Positions 1-12,200 of a stretch of DNA of 60,000 bases are shown piece after piece; the stretch's first letter is position 1, and the number at the start of each line of letters is the position of its first letter. Position numbers and translations under genes: made by a program. The notes beneath the pieces were generated by a model that saw only the letters and a program-made list of their open reading frames with translations, searched no databases and had not been told where the DNA came from. The DNA comes from Branchiostoma floridae (Eukaryota > Chordata > Leptocardii > Amphioxiformes > Branchiostomatidae): positions 13,896,240 to 13,956,239 of the forward strand of contig NC_049983.1 in the NCBI RefSeq assembly GCF_000003815.2, in the 5' to 3' direction.

Positions 1-51
1 TCATAAAATACTAAAGTATAGTATTGGCTGGGAAAAAGTTCAAAAACATAC

Positions 52-1868
52 CGGAATGTCTGGAGCTGGACTCGGGGTCAAGAAGGAGGAACTTGACCTG
101 GAGCGTCTGCGAAGGCTAGGCCTGCGGAATGGAGAAGATCACTCATGTTCAAATCAAAGGTAGTGTTTCTGATGGCAAAATTGTTCACAAGTACGATATG
201 AAAAGTTATAACAAACTGTAGATGTACTGTGATGGATTAGATCTCTATAGACAACCATTGAATTTATGTAAAAGCGTTGTTTTATAATGTTTTTGCAATA
301 AGAAAACTGCTGCTTGTATCTATCTTTTACTTTCCAATGGATTAGGCCTTGGAAAAAAAATGCTGTGTTTCCTGTTTCCCTACCTACCCTAAAAAAACCT
401 GCCGACCCTAGACTTTTTTTTTGGGTGGGCAGTGGAGTCACATAGCTTCCAGTTAGAATTTTTATTCAGCCTGCTTCCTATTGAACTTTGAAGTAAAACA
501 CTGCTTGTCCCATCTAATGAAGGATAAATGTATCTATCATGCACAAAATTAAAGTTTGACATTGAAAGACAAGTGTCATTATGTATTTCAGTTTACTTTG
601 TTCAACTGTATTGTAATATGTATGATATCAGTAGAATTTTGGCCATCCTAAAAAAAAATACAAAATAAAAAAAAGATAATCCCTACCTACCGACCCTAAT
701 TTTTTCAGGGCTGAAACAGGAAACACAACATTTTTTTTTCCTAGGCCTTATAAAGCTAATCAAGGAACTGTCAAGCTCTGGTGTCCTAAATTGGTGTTCT
801 GAGTTTGTTTAGCAAGTGTGCTAAGTTGTAACCATGATAGTTGTGTTTGACCGCCTTTGTTTCCGTGAGCGGTGGGACCTGGTGTTGAGAACCTTGTACA
901 AACACAGCCCATTCACCAGGTCACTTCTCATCTTGTCCAGCAACATAAGCTCGGGTGACAATAGCCTTCAGGTGAAGACTATTTGGACATGAGAAAGTGT
1001 GAAGAGCTTTCGTGTGCAATAGTCAATAAAGGAAACAATGGGGACGCCATTGTTTAGGGATGATATCCGGGTTCTGTACCAACAGCTGCAACAGAAAGTG
1101 TGGTATCTAAGAGGATTTCTCATGACCATTCACTACTATTTAGTACCACTTCTCCCTTGTAATACAACAATTTTAGAAGGTTGTGGTACTTTACTCTTTA
1201 GCCTGCACATGTAGCAGAGTCTATGATATCATAAATGATAGCCTGACCGTTGAGAGTCAGACATAAATTATTTGTCTATTTTTGTCTCGAGCTCCAGAAA
1301 AAAATATAATTTTTCAACACATCAAGCTTACATCGCGATTCTGGGTGGGAATCCATGGGATCAGATTGCTTCACTCACAAATACTTGCACAAAATTTTGA
1401 GTTCAAAACAGTGAAAACAATACAACACAATTTATAGAGGGTTCTGTCAAAAATTGACAAGGTAAATGAGGTGTGCCGCAGGACAAAAAGACATGGCGAG
1501 CACACAAAAGCGTCCACGCGTCTCTCTTCAGAATATGTCACAAAACAAACTCCAACTGAAACCCGGCAGTCCTGTCTCTGTCCACCTACCTTCTACCTAG
1601 CAGCGGTTCCTTGAACATGTGTGATTGCACGAATTCCTGGCTTTCTCAAGAGGGCTACCTTGATCAGATTTTCATCGCAAACGGCTGCGCCTAATTTCTT
1701 GTTTCAAAAATTGGCTCCTGATTTGGTATGCGTGACATGTAGCATACATTTCTCGCCCTCCACCAATGGAAAAACCACAAAACAATGACGTGAGATCACT
1801 TACCGCCCATTCTGATCTCCGGGCGTTGACGTAGACAGAAAGCTGCCGTTCCTGGGGTCTTCAGACAT
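52..1868 (-). CDS. 5' part of an unrecognised Ser/Arg-rich protein gene (partial, runs off left edge)
   Basis: Two coding exons on the minus strand fit together: 1868-1804 (65 nt, starting ATG, ending before a GTAAGT donor) and 121-52 (70 nt, after a TTCCGCAG acceptor, ending before GTATGT). The phases join exactly, giving an open N-terminus of about 45 residues that begins MSEDPRNGSFLSTSTPG and continues with RRRSRSSSS and then a Pro-rich stretch. The upstream genomic sequence has an AAAATGGCGG context typical of a promoter or 5'UTR. I do not recognise the family. The Ser/Arg and Ser/Pro composition suggests a disordered, probably phosphorylated N-terminus. The short exon at 52-121 also has an open frame on the plus strand, so strand assignment rests on the matching splice phases. 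Remaining exons lie left of the window. Confidence 0.5.
344..748. mobile_element. MITE-like element with ~36 bp terminal inverted repeats
   Basis: The left end reads aggccttggaaaaaaaatg and continues through ctgtgtttcctgtttc. The right end (713-748) is its reverse complement with about two differences. Inside each end lies a cctacctaccgaccct-type segment. About 405 bp, no coding potential, so a non-autonomous DNA element. It sits in the intron of the minus-strand gene at 52-1868. The short minus-strand open frame over it is an artefact. Confidence 0.6.
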
Positions 1869-3284
1869 GTCAAGATTGCAGATAATTTCCAGTTATTGGT
1901 GAAAGAAAACAGAGGTCTATTCAAGAACCCTTCCCCTGAGGGCGATTCTTTACTTGTCTGTTTGTTGTTCATCCACTTCAAAAATGGCGGTCCAACGGTG
2001 CTTTGGGCTGACCAATCACAGCGCAGAAACTCAACTCTCGTGGCCAGGATCTAGTTACACCGGAGAGAACAAGTCAAACGTTTGCCTAATATGATAATGA
2101 TATGTGTGTCATTATGTGCTGAATATTACAGACTGATCAATTGGAACATTTTCATTAGGAGTCAACGCGAATTTGGGCCCAAAATTATTTAAGACTAATG
2201 TTTGTCGTTATAGGTCTCGTTCCCATGTAGTCAGTTCTCGTGAATTTCTGCGAGAGTGTGCGAGTAAAGCAGGGTCTATCTACAGTCTCGGCGGAGCTCA
2301 GAGATTACAGTACAGCAGCGACCTCTGGCGATAGGGATGTGTTACATTTCTCCGCGGAGTCAATGAGAACATGCCGCGAGGATTCTATATCTTATCACCA
2401 TCTAAGATAATTTTCTTTTTCCAATCCCCAATCAATCAGCGACAACCACACTCCGAGGTTCACAAATTCCAACGACTATCTCTCCTATTTAATAGCGAGC
2501 ATGTCACTGAGCTATCTCCCGGCGAAGTCTATGGGCGGACCGGGTGTCGAATTTTACGAAGAAAGTTCCGCATTTGGTCATGAGTTTCGTTGCTGGTATC
2601 AAGTTACCTGTGCCACACCTTTGCTATTCCGGTATGCATGAACTGAAGATCAGTGGCACTAGGGGACTAGAAGGGAGACATTCCTTACTAGTAGTACTTC
2701 AATGACCCTTCCACTAGTCACATTGCCTTCGTTGGACCAAGGACGACAGGCCGCCTACCGTAGTACGTGACCAGCAGCCGGGCCGTTGAGAGCTTAAATG
2801 TAAACACAAACTTTGATCGCCTGGAGCGACACTGAGTCGGACAGGTAAGACTTGAAGCCCGGCGGCCATTTTATAGCGACGCTCTTTGTCCCGTGAGAAA
2901 ACTTGGTTAACGCCACACTGAAATCGTAGATCACCGTACAACCTCACGGTGACGCAGTAGATATCACCAAAGCTACCTGACTACGACGGTCACTGAACCA
3001 AGACGTCATGCCAGGTGTGTGCACGAGGGGCCCAGGCTAAAAGAAATGGACGACTGAGTTCGTAACTGTGTGATCGGATGCCGTGTAAAGGCCTAGCGCT
3101 GAACACGTTCCCGTGCCGTCCGCCCATGGTGTGTTCGTTAACAGGTGTCATGGGAATGGCTTTGCAGGTATACCTTGACTCAAGTTGGAACCGTGAAGAT
3201 AAGTTCTAAGTCGCGCCACAAAAAACAGCAAAACACATCGCTAAGCTGACCTAATAGATATAACTTGCAGGGGTGACATTCAAC
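1869..3284. promoter_or_regulatory. divergent intergenic region, probable promoters of the flanking genes
   Basis: About 1.4 kb separates the start codon of the minus-strand gene (1868) from the start of the IL-17RA-like gene (3285). A TTGCAG acceptor-like sequence ends at 3270, 15 bases before the first ATG, so an upstream non-coding first exon of the receptor gene probably lies here. A minus-strand AAGATGGCGG-type sequence is near 2870. I found no TATA box or terminator that I could defend, and the open frames seen here look random. Confidence 0.35.
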
Positions 3285-6200
3285 ATGATGTTGCTTTGGA
3301 GGACTCCAGTGTTGCTTCTTCTGTTGCTGTGCTTGGCTTCACAACGAAGCGAAGGGGCCCGGGCACAGAGGAAAAGAAAGAAATCGAACAGACTTGAGAC
3401 GAGAGACATGGACTGCTCTTGGAACTGCTCTCAGCAGGTAAGGAATGTAATTAAGGCATTTTAAACCATCATCATATTATAAAACATTATAAACCATACT
3501 ATTACAAACAAAATAAACAACGGAAAAGATGCACCTTGAACAAGTATATTGACCGGCCGACCGAAAACCTGATAAAAAGAACCTAAAACGTGACTTTCCC
3601 CCTAATGTAATGCCCTTGACACTGATGTGTATGTTACCATCGTAACGACACCGGAACGTGTTCTTTGTAACACCCGGATGAAATAAAGTTGGTGGGAGAT
3701 AAGGTGAGTGCTAAAGATTACCAGTAGACCGAGCTACTAGTAGTATTTCAGGTGCATCCGGATATAGAAGATGGCCATAAAATTATTTATTGTTCAAAAT
3801 CTTAACCGACCTGTCAGATATAAGCTGACCTGACGAGGAAGTTGGGTATGACCCAGAGCCCTCTTTTGTTTAGCGTAAAGAAATTAATACTCCGTGGGTG
3901 AGCCTTTTATTTTCTTAGCCGAGGCTTTAAACCCAGCAAAGGTCCCAACTTTGCAAGCTTGAACGCACCACGCATGAAGAAAACCTGTCGTCCGACTGAA
4001 AAGCTGTCTGTACTGGATTAGAATAAAAAGACAGTCCAAAATGGTGCGTGGGTATTTTCAGTACCACCAGGATGACTCAATTCCAGTCCTTTGTCTCGTA
4101 TTTAACACTGTGTTTGCATATGAAGATATCACTCTTAGTTCACAAGCATGGTTGCACATGGGACGAATGTGAAAGTTTCAGCGACATATTTACAGAATGC
4201 CAATGCCACTAGTCATATGACCCCGGTTGACTCTATAAACAACTTCATCTTCTACCCGGGCCTATGGACTTCCACGAAAAGCGTAAGGCTTCCCAAGAAG
4301 CCCTCGGTTGGGGACAAGCGACCTGACAATGACATGGCGACCCTGCGTTTGTGTGTGGTGTGTAAAGTTACATGTACCGTACTCGTACGTACATTCGTGA
4401 AAGAATGTTCATTGCGCTGTATGTACGCGTGCTGCAGGCTATTTGTCACGACTGGCGATTAGTCCAATGAACGAGGTTTAAATTTACGAGTTGAATAGTA
4501 GGCTATGAGTTGACCGTAGGTCATGGGAAAAGCAATATGCCCCGGGCAATCTTCATTGTGTAAACGTTACACCTGAACGTATTCAATTGCAGGATCTTAA
4601 GTGAGGTGCGTGTGCGTGTGGGCAATGTTGGAATTATTTGATAACATAATTTGACTTTACTGTTTTAATTTTCGAGCCACTGGCGCTATTGCTACTTACG
4701 TTACTTATCCGGGTTCAAGATATGGTTCAGAAGACACGTTGTAACGTTAATGATGAAATAAATTGCGACGAAATGAGTCAGAAAGGACCGGGCAAATAAG
4801 GGGGAGTCCCTAAATTCTCCCGACTGAATTAAATTGTGTATATGATTCGAGTGGTTCATAGGATGACATGCTTTTCACCACGACAATATCCGTCAAGTGG
4901 TTGACTTATTGCTGTAATTTTGATATGCAACATTGTGTTATTCCCTAGAGACAACGGAATCTATGTTAGTGACAGGGCTGCAAATGTGGAGTGACACCAT
5001 ATGTTACCAACATCGTTAATAATTCAAATACCGGGCAACTGTGGCATTGCCGGGACAAGGACACATAATATACATATATACACCAAGAATTACCGACTTC
5101 ATAATGTGCATTTTGCCTTCAAATGTGAGTGGGAGGTATTGTGGCTGAAAATAAGTTGGAGGATTGTTCCATACGTTGACACACATGGCAATCAAGGTAG
5201 ACAGACAGTAGAAATAGAACAAGCGCTAACAAGGCGTTGTAAACCAGCTCCTATAACCAGGGGTTAAGACAATGCCTCATTGTTTAAACAACAGACAGGT
5301 GTTTGAGGCATTTGTACCATTCAGACCATGGCGAAATGCCAGATCACAAGATGACATGTAAGAGGATCAGCTCGGAATGTCGTAGAGCCTGCCGATCGAC
5401 TACCTTTCATCACAACGGCACCCATTCGTGCATAACATGTGTCAGAAATGTAATAGAAACAAAACAGGCATTGACCATGACGTCTCGGCGCGTCGAGTTA
5501 TTGACCGTGATGGCTTGGTACACGGTGTTTGTCGCTGTCAAGCACGATATCAAAGATAGGATCTTGACTTAATGGTGTTGTAGCTTTACATAGACAGGCG
5601 CCCAACCGTGTTTTGTATGTTTTCTTCTTAGTTCATACACTAGAAACTGTTGTCTTAACATCCTTTTTTGAAGCAAGCACACCTTTATCTTTGATCAGCG
5701 AGTGTGACGACGCAAGGCGTTTCACTTTTGGCAGATTCGAAGAGAGAAGCTCATTGGTTGAACATTTGATGCGTCATTTTGTTCCCATCAGTAATGGTCA
5801 AGTTTGGCAGAACGTTGTGTTCTGTGCTTCTTCATTACCATAAAACTCTAAAAGCCCTCCCACCGCGGGTTTTGTTCCCCGTTTGTACGCACACAACACT
5901 GCACAAAGAATAGTTCAAGTGCAGGGCATCGTCTCGTCAGTATTCAGTACCAAATACCAAAGCGAGCCACAGCATGATACGGCTGGTACCCATGTTGTTT
6001 ACCATGTAGCAATAACATCTGAGAGCTGTAGAGTCTAGAGGGGTGGTCGGGACTTCTAGAAAGTAAAGACAGGTACGATGATTATGTAGAAGAGAGATAA
6101 CAATGGAAATTTAAAAAAAAAGAGAGAGGGAAACGGTCTTGAAATGTTGCTGACGACTAATGTTACTTTAGTACAGTAGGCATTGACCCCGTGGACGTGT

Positions 6201-9200
6201 CATGTACATAAATCAACAGATACAACACAAAGGAGACCGAGTAAGTAAATAGAGCTGTACATGTTCAGTATTGTACATTGCACTCACGCAAGCGGGTACA
6301 TTGTATGCCTTATTTTGAAGACATAACGTTTTGTCTGGAACGGAAACTGAAATAATGCATCCCATACCGAATGACAAGGCGTAGATCTTTAAAAGTGACA
6401 TCGTATGAATTGCTTAGGCGTGTCAAGTTCATTCTGTATTGTTGGTGACGTGACATACTCAGGGCAAAGATACTAAAAACAACTTTCTACAGCTTGATCC
6501 CAAACAAGTTTATACTAGTATTATTACAGTTAGAGTTAAGACAATGATACACAAATAGTAATTTTTGGAAAGTACATATTAATTAGTCCTCGAACCAAAT
6601 TGATGACAATGCCCAACAGACATTAGCAGTATCATTCTACGTCGTACGTAGTGATGTTGATATCGTTATCGGTCGAATTGTGAACAGAATGGACAGTTTT
6701 CGTTCAAGTGAGTGGCCTTGTAAACAAGTCAGGGAGTCACACGAGCTCTGCGTTGTTTACAGAAAGAAGGATCTAGGAGCATACCAACCGTGTCCAAACC
6801 TCCTCCGCCGCCGCGCAGTTATCTTACTCGGGATGTTTGACTTTGAAACTCAAACACCTTTACGTGCCTAACTTGGGCTGTGGAGGCTCAGGCTGGCCAT
6901 AGCTGTAGGTATACGGTTTACTATCTGGAGAATAGCCATCTAGTCTGGTTACCAAACCCCAGCCCGATCTCAAGTATCTATCTACCCAACACGAAAGATA
7001 TTTGAGGTTGGGGTGTGGTGTCCAGGCTAATAGCCATCTTGCATTGAATTATCCTTAAAAACCAACAATATAGCCTTTCGTACTGTAAGAATATGAAAGA
7101 TGTTTGTTCGTTGATATATATCTACAATCAAACAAAATATATATCATTGAAAATAAAACTACAGTTCACTAACACTTTGTGCTCTTGTGTTTTCCAGGGT
7201 CTTCCCTGCCGTGTTAAGAAAGGTATGTATGACGTAACTATTCTGCTGGTCTCTTATAACTCATAGTACGTCTTGTGATCATCTTGTAAAGTTTTGTGAA
7301 CTTTGAAATTCAGAAAGCTTATCAATAACTTTTTTGTCCAATGAGAAGACTTGTATCTCAAGTGTCATGCCGAAATATAATGTTAATAATTGTTATGTAC
7401 CGAGTAACTGAGAATACTGTACGATATGCTTGAGTTGATTGATGCAGCAGCCTTGAAAAGGTTGAAGCTGTGTGAAGTTGTCATGTATATAAGATGTCTT
7501 CCCCCTGCAGAATGCGGCTGGTGGTGTAACGCGTACAACAACACCCATTGTCCCGAAACGCCCGCTAAACCGGTCCTACACGGACGCGGAGCCGAGCCAT
7601 TCGTGTTCCAGTCAGGCGATGGCGAATCAGCCAAGTACCACCTCGGCCTCAACGTTACATGGGAACCGCCGGACGATGGTAGGTGTTTGTGAGTGAGTGA
7701 GTGTGAGTGAGTGAGTGAGTGAGTGAGTGAGTGAGTGAGTGTGTGTGAGTGAGTGAGTGAGTGAGTGAGTGAGTGAGTGAGTGGATGAGCGAGTGAACGT
7801 ATGTATGAGTGACAGCCATTGTGCACCGCAGTGAGTGAATGAGCAAGCGCACTAAAACTAAAAGAGAATAACGTATGAGCTGCGTAGCGTCAGATCTTAC
7901 GTATGTTGCCATTCTTTTCTTTCCAGGTTCTATAGTGTTTGTGCGTGGATTCCAGGTCCATGTCATGAGCATGAACGCTAAAGACATCGGCTGGACAGAC
8001 TGTGTAACGTTAAACATCACGGGTGCAAAGTTGTCCATGGCAGACCCAAAGGTACTGACTGAGCCTGCCACGATAGGATGTCGACATTCTCAAATTTTGG
8101 AAAGAACATCTTTAGAAACATAACCTGTACCTATAAATCATTTATTGAATTTAATGTCGATGTTAACTTGAAAAAAAAAACTTTTTGATGTCGATAAACG
8201 ATCAAAAATGGTTTTGGTTTATCTTTTATTATCAAGTACAACATGAACGCATATTTCTTCTTTTCATACACATTTGTAACTTGGTTTGCCGTGAAATATA
8301 GTTTTATCGTTGTTTTGTTTTTCACGACTTCGTAGCCTGAATGTGCAATTATAGAAGAATATAATCTTTATGTTTTCTATAACTATTCCGTGTCCGCTAC
8401 GGTGCTTTATTATATGATCTTTAATCTTTATGGTACGTTTTCTTTGTTACAGAGAGTGTTTTACTTCAACTGTTTCGAAAGTGAGCCTGGCATTCCCAAA
8501 AGATTCCTGCCTGGTGAGAAATACCACATAGTCCTGTACAGCAAGCCGGAGCAGGGACCACGGCATATGGACCAAAACGTCTCAGTGGACATTACGATGC
8601 CAGGTATGTCATATAGTTTTTAACATATAGTCTCCATAGCAGGGGGCCTTTTTCCGTCTTTTTTTTTTGCTTATAAAGCTTGGCCATTGGACAATGGTCA
8701 AGCGACCCAGTACAAAAAGACGGCCAGGGAAAGTGTATTATGAGCCCCCCCCCCCCCAAAAAAAAAGACGGAAAAAGGCACCAGAAAATCTGCCATGGAT
8801 GCTAGTAACATGCTAGGGACTACGCGGATGTGTGTTATTGTCAGACATGCTGTTCTCTATAACATACGTTATGATGCACCGGTAACGTTAAAGGTTATCC
8901 TTGTGTGTGTTTTTTATGATTAATGACTCTCGGTGGAAATCTAAGATGTCATATATATGGCCTCTTACTCAACCTGGTTACTATAACAACAAACATCTTT
9001 GTTGTACAATCTCGTCAGATTGCAATGCTCGTGGCATGGAAGACGTGGAAGAGTGCAAAGGTGAGTTGGTTGTTCTTTTTTTAATGTTCTGGGCAATGTT
9101 GTATATACGGCTCCGTGCACTGTGTATCTACATCTGTAATAAGATAACTACTAAGTATACTGTGAAAATCAGTACATGTATATCGGAAGTACTTTCTTTG

Positions 9201-12200
9201 TTGATGACATCCATCCAAAATGGTGGTGCTTTATGCAAGTGCAAGTTACAAAAAAGGCATGCGTTATATTGTACACCTCAATATTACCTACATTCTCTAT
9301 TATGTCAGACCCAGAGCATTGGAAACCAGCGTATATCAACGTTTCTACGGAAGACAGCACCGTGAACGTGACCTTTGAGCCGGCCCCACTGACTTATACC
9401 ATTGACGGTTATTTTGTCTGGCTTGAGCCCGTTAAAGACGGTCAAGAGATGTATCAAGAGACGAAAGTGGTATGTCTGTCTGCTTAAGACTACTTACTAG
9501 ATAAGGATAATCTAAAGACGAGATTTGTAGGAACTTCGATTTTCACCGTTCGAACACAGGGTAAAAGCTAACGTCTTTATTATGCTTCTTTACAGAACAA
9601 TTGTTCGTTTCCAGGCGTCCCGGATGGAACATATAAAGTCAAACTAAGGGTAAGACAGCTTACTTTTAAACGTTAAGTCGATAGCAAGCCCTGTACATGA
9701 GAAGACATATACGTTTGATGTAATTTTGCCGGATATTTCACTAGCGACAGATACAAAACGCACGGTGTTGCATAATGAATGTACATTGTATATGTTAAAC
9801 TTAGGTTTCCGGGCTTTGGTTTCACTTGTGAGGTACATAACACGTGCATATGCATGTTTTTCTACACAGTTGAAGATGCGAGATTGTGACTGTTATGACT
9901 TATTGTCATTACCATTTACCGTAAAAGGTTAGTGAATATTATTTTTTCTTCATTTTATACATTGACCACTCTATAATTGCTTTTAACCACAGAAGTCGAG
10001 GAGAACTACCACTACCAGTTTCATGTAGTCAGTTATCATAACTTGAAAATTTAATGCGACGAATCTCAAAAGTGTAAAATTGAAAGTAAGAATCTGACAC
10101 ATGTTGCAACAATGTAAGGTTCGCCCATTAGTTGCAAGCCATGTTGCAACAATGTAAGGTTTCACCCATTCGTTGCAAGCCACATACTAGTATAGCATTC
10201 AGAATATGCGTGATTTTGCTGTAATAATATTATTTTGTTAGGACCAACGACTCCCCCCTCTGAAGTCGACTTCACCCAGCTGTTGGTAGCGATTGGCGGT
10301 AGCTTTGCAGGCGTGCTAGTCACGGGAGTTCTAGTGTTCCTCATGTGGAGACGAGCGAAGCTCCAAACAGGCAAGTAGAGCATTATCCAGTATAACTGAG
10401 TTAACCTAGGTTGTTCTACGAATCATCACAACCTTATACGATGACAATGAAGAATTCCGTGTGTAAACATTTTTCATATTCATAATTATTGGCGCGAGGT
10501 TAGAAGCTGCTGCTGAAGTTCCATATTTTCTGGCAAGAATGTGTAATGTAGTGCTCACAAATGTTTTAACATACGCATATACAGGCACATGTACCCCAGA
10601 AGACGGTGCCCGACCAGACGGCAGCAGTGCAGTAGCAATCAACAATGTAAGACCTGGTGACGTTGACGATGATGACTCTAGCTCTACGGTGGCGTTACTT
10701 CAGGACAGACGTAAGTCTGACTGGTTAATAATATAATGTCAACTAGAGTTCGTCGACCTCATACCTCCATGAAAATTTAGAGCTTTCGTAAATTTCATGC
10801 AATTGACTAAGACATTAACATAATCTATGCATGGTATTGTTCATCATTGACAAACATACACATGTCACAATTATAAAATTCCCATTATTAATCATAAAGC
10901 GGTTTTGCAATTTTTACATAAATTATGCAAATAAGTTCCTCATTACCATATTTGGTATCTGCTTATATTCCACCTATCATAATTAACATGTGTTACATTT
11001 AATGAAGTCCAGTTATTGCAAACAATGGAATTATACGATTTCCTCATTAATTATGCAAATTAAGTCCTCACTTGCATAACATGTATATCATTATGAACAT
11101 CTTTGCCTAAGGTACTCGCATGCCTAATATGATACCAATCCGTCAATCCTTTCTGCAGTTATCCTCTTTGGAATGTCTTGACAAAAACGCCCCTGCAGTT
11201 CCCAAATTAAATGTTAGGGGGCTGAAACTTTCCCCACTTTGTCATGACACTAAAAGCTACTTACAAACAACGCGTGTTGAATATGCTACACCTTAACTAA
11301 CAGGCCCTCGGCTTGTTGCTGACCATGGTGCTAAGTAGCTATCAATGGGCAGGCTACAGCTGATCATATTCCATCTGATGACGGCGATGCAAAATGCGAT
11401 ATCCCGTGTTCTGACATGCATTTTCTAAGTCCCGATTTGATAAACTTCATCATGGCTTCATTTACACAATCCCCGGTCGCACTATACAAAGCATACATGT
11501 ACGAAGGAGGAGCATTGATGCGCGCAGCAGATTCACACAAATCTCCATCCCAAACCTCAGCTCCGGCAACCAACTTCTCCGTCATGCCCGTTCTTCTCAT
11601 CTACTCCCATGACCACCGGCTCCACGAGGCCACAGTGCGCGCCTTCGCCGCCTTCTTACGTCAGCAGTGCGGGTGTGACGTCACCCTGGACGACTACTGC
11701 ATGGAGTCGATCGCCAGAAGAGGAAAGATACCGTGGCTGTGTCAGCAGATCAAGAAAGCTAAACGTGTAAGTTCAGCTTTGACGGCTTAGTATGAAGGCC
11801 ATATATATGCATCATCATAGCTTGAGTCATCAAGTTGTAGTTGTAATCAGAGAATACATCAGAATCATCTAACAATTGCAATTGCAGCAAAATCTACGGT
11901 TAGCTGATGTTAGAAATGATTTTTATACTCCGTTTTCAAATCATTTTCTAAGGTCATCTTGGTGTGCTCCGAGGGCACCAAGCGCATCTGGAAGGACATC
12001 GAGAACGCCGAGCCTTGGCCCCAGCCCCCTCACCCCCTTCCCTGTGGAGACATGGTACGGCCCGCCATCCACCTCGTCACAGCGGAGTTCTACAAATCCA
12101 GTACCTTCGACAAGTACATCACGGCGTACTTCAGCTACTCCAGCGAACAGGACGTGCCTAGTGCACTCAACGTCGGAAACAACTACATGTACGCAATACA

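Noticed and set aside
52-155. Plus-strand frame starting MSGAGLGVKKEELDLERLRR
   Set aside because: Looks plausible, but no acceptor or matching neighbour exon was found; the minus-strand reading has both splice sites and an exactly matching first exon.
7383-8071. Minus-strand frames with long Ser-Leu-Thr-His repeats
   Set aside because: They are translations of the GAGT microsatellite and lie antisense to receptor exons.
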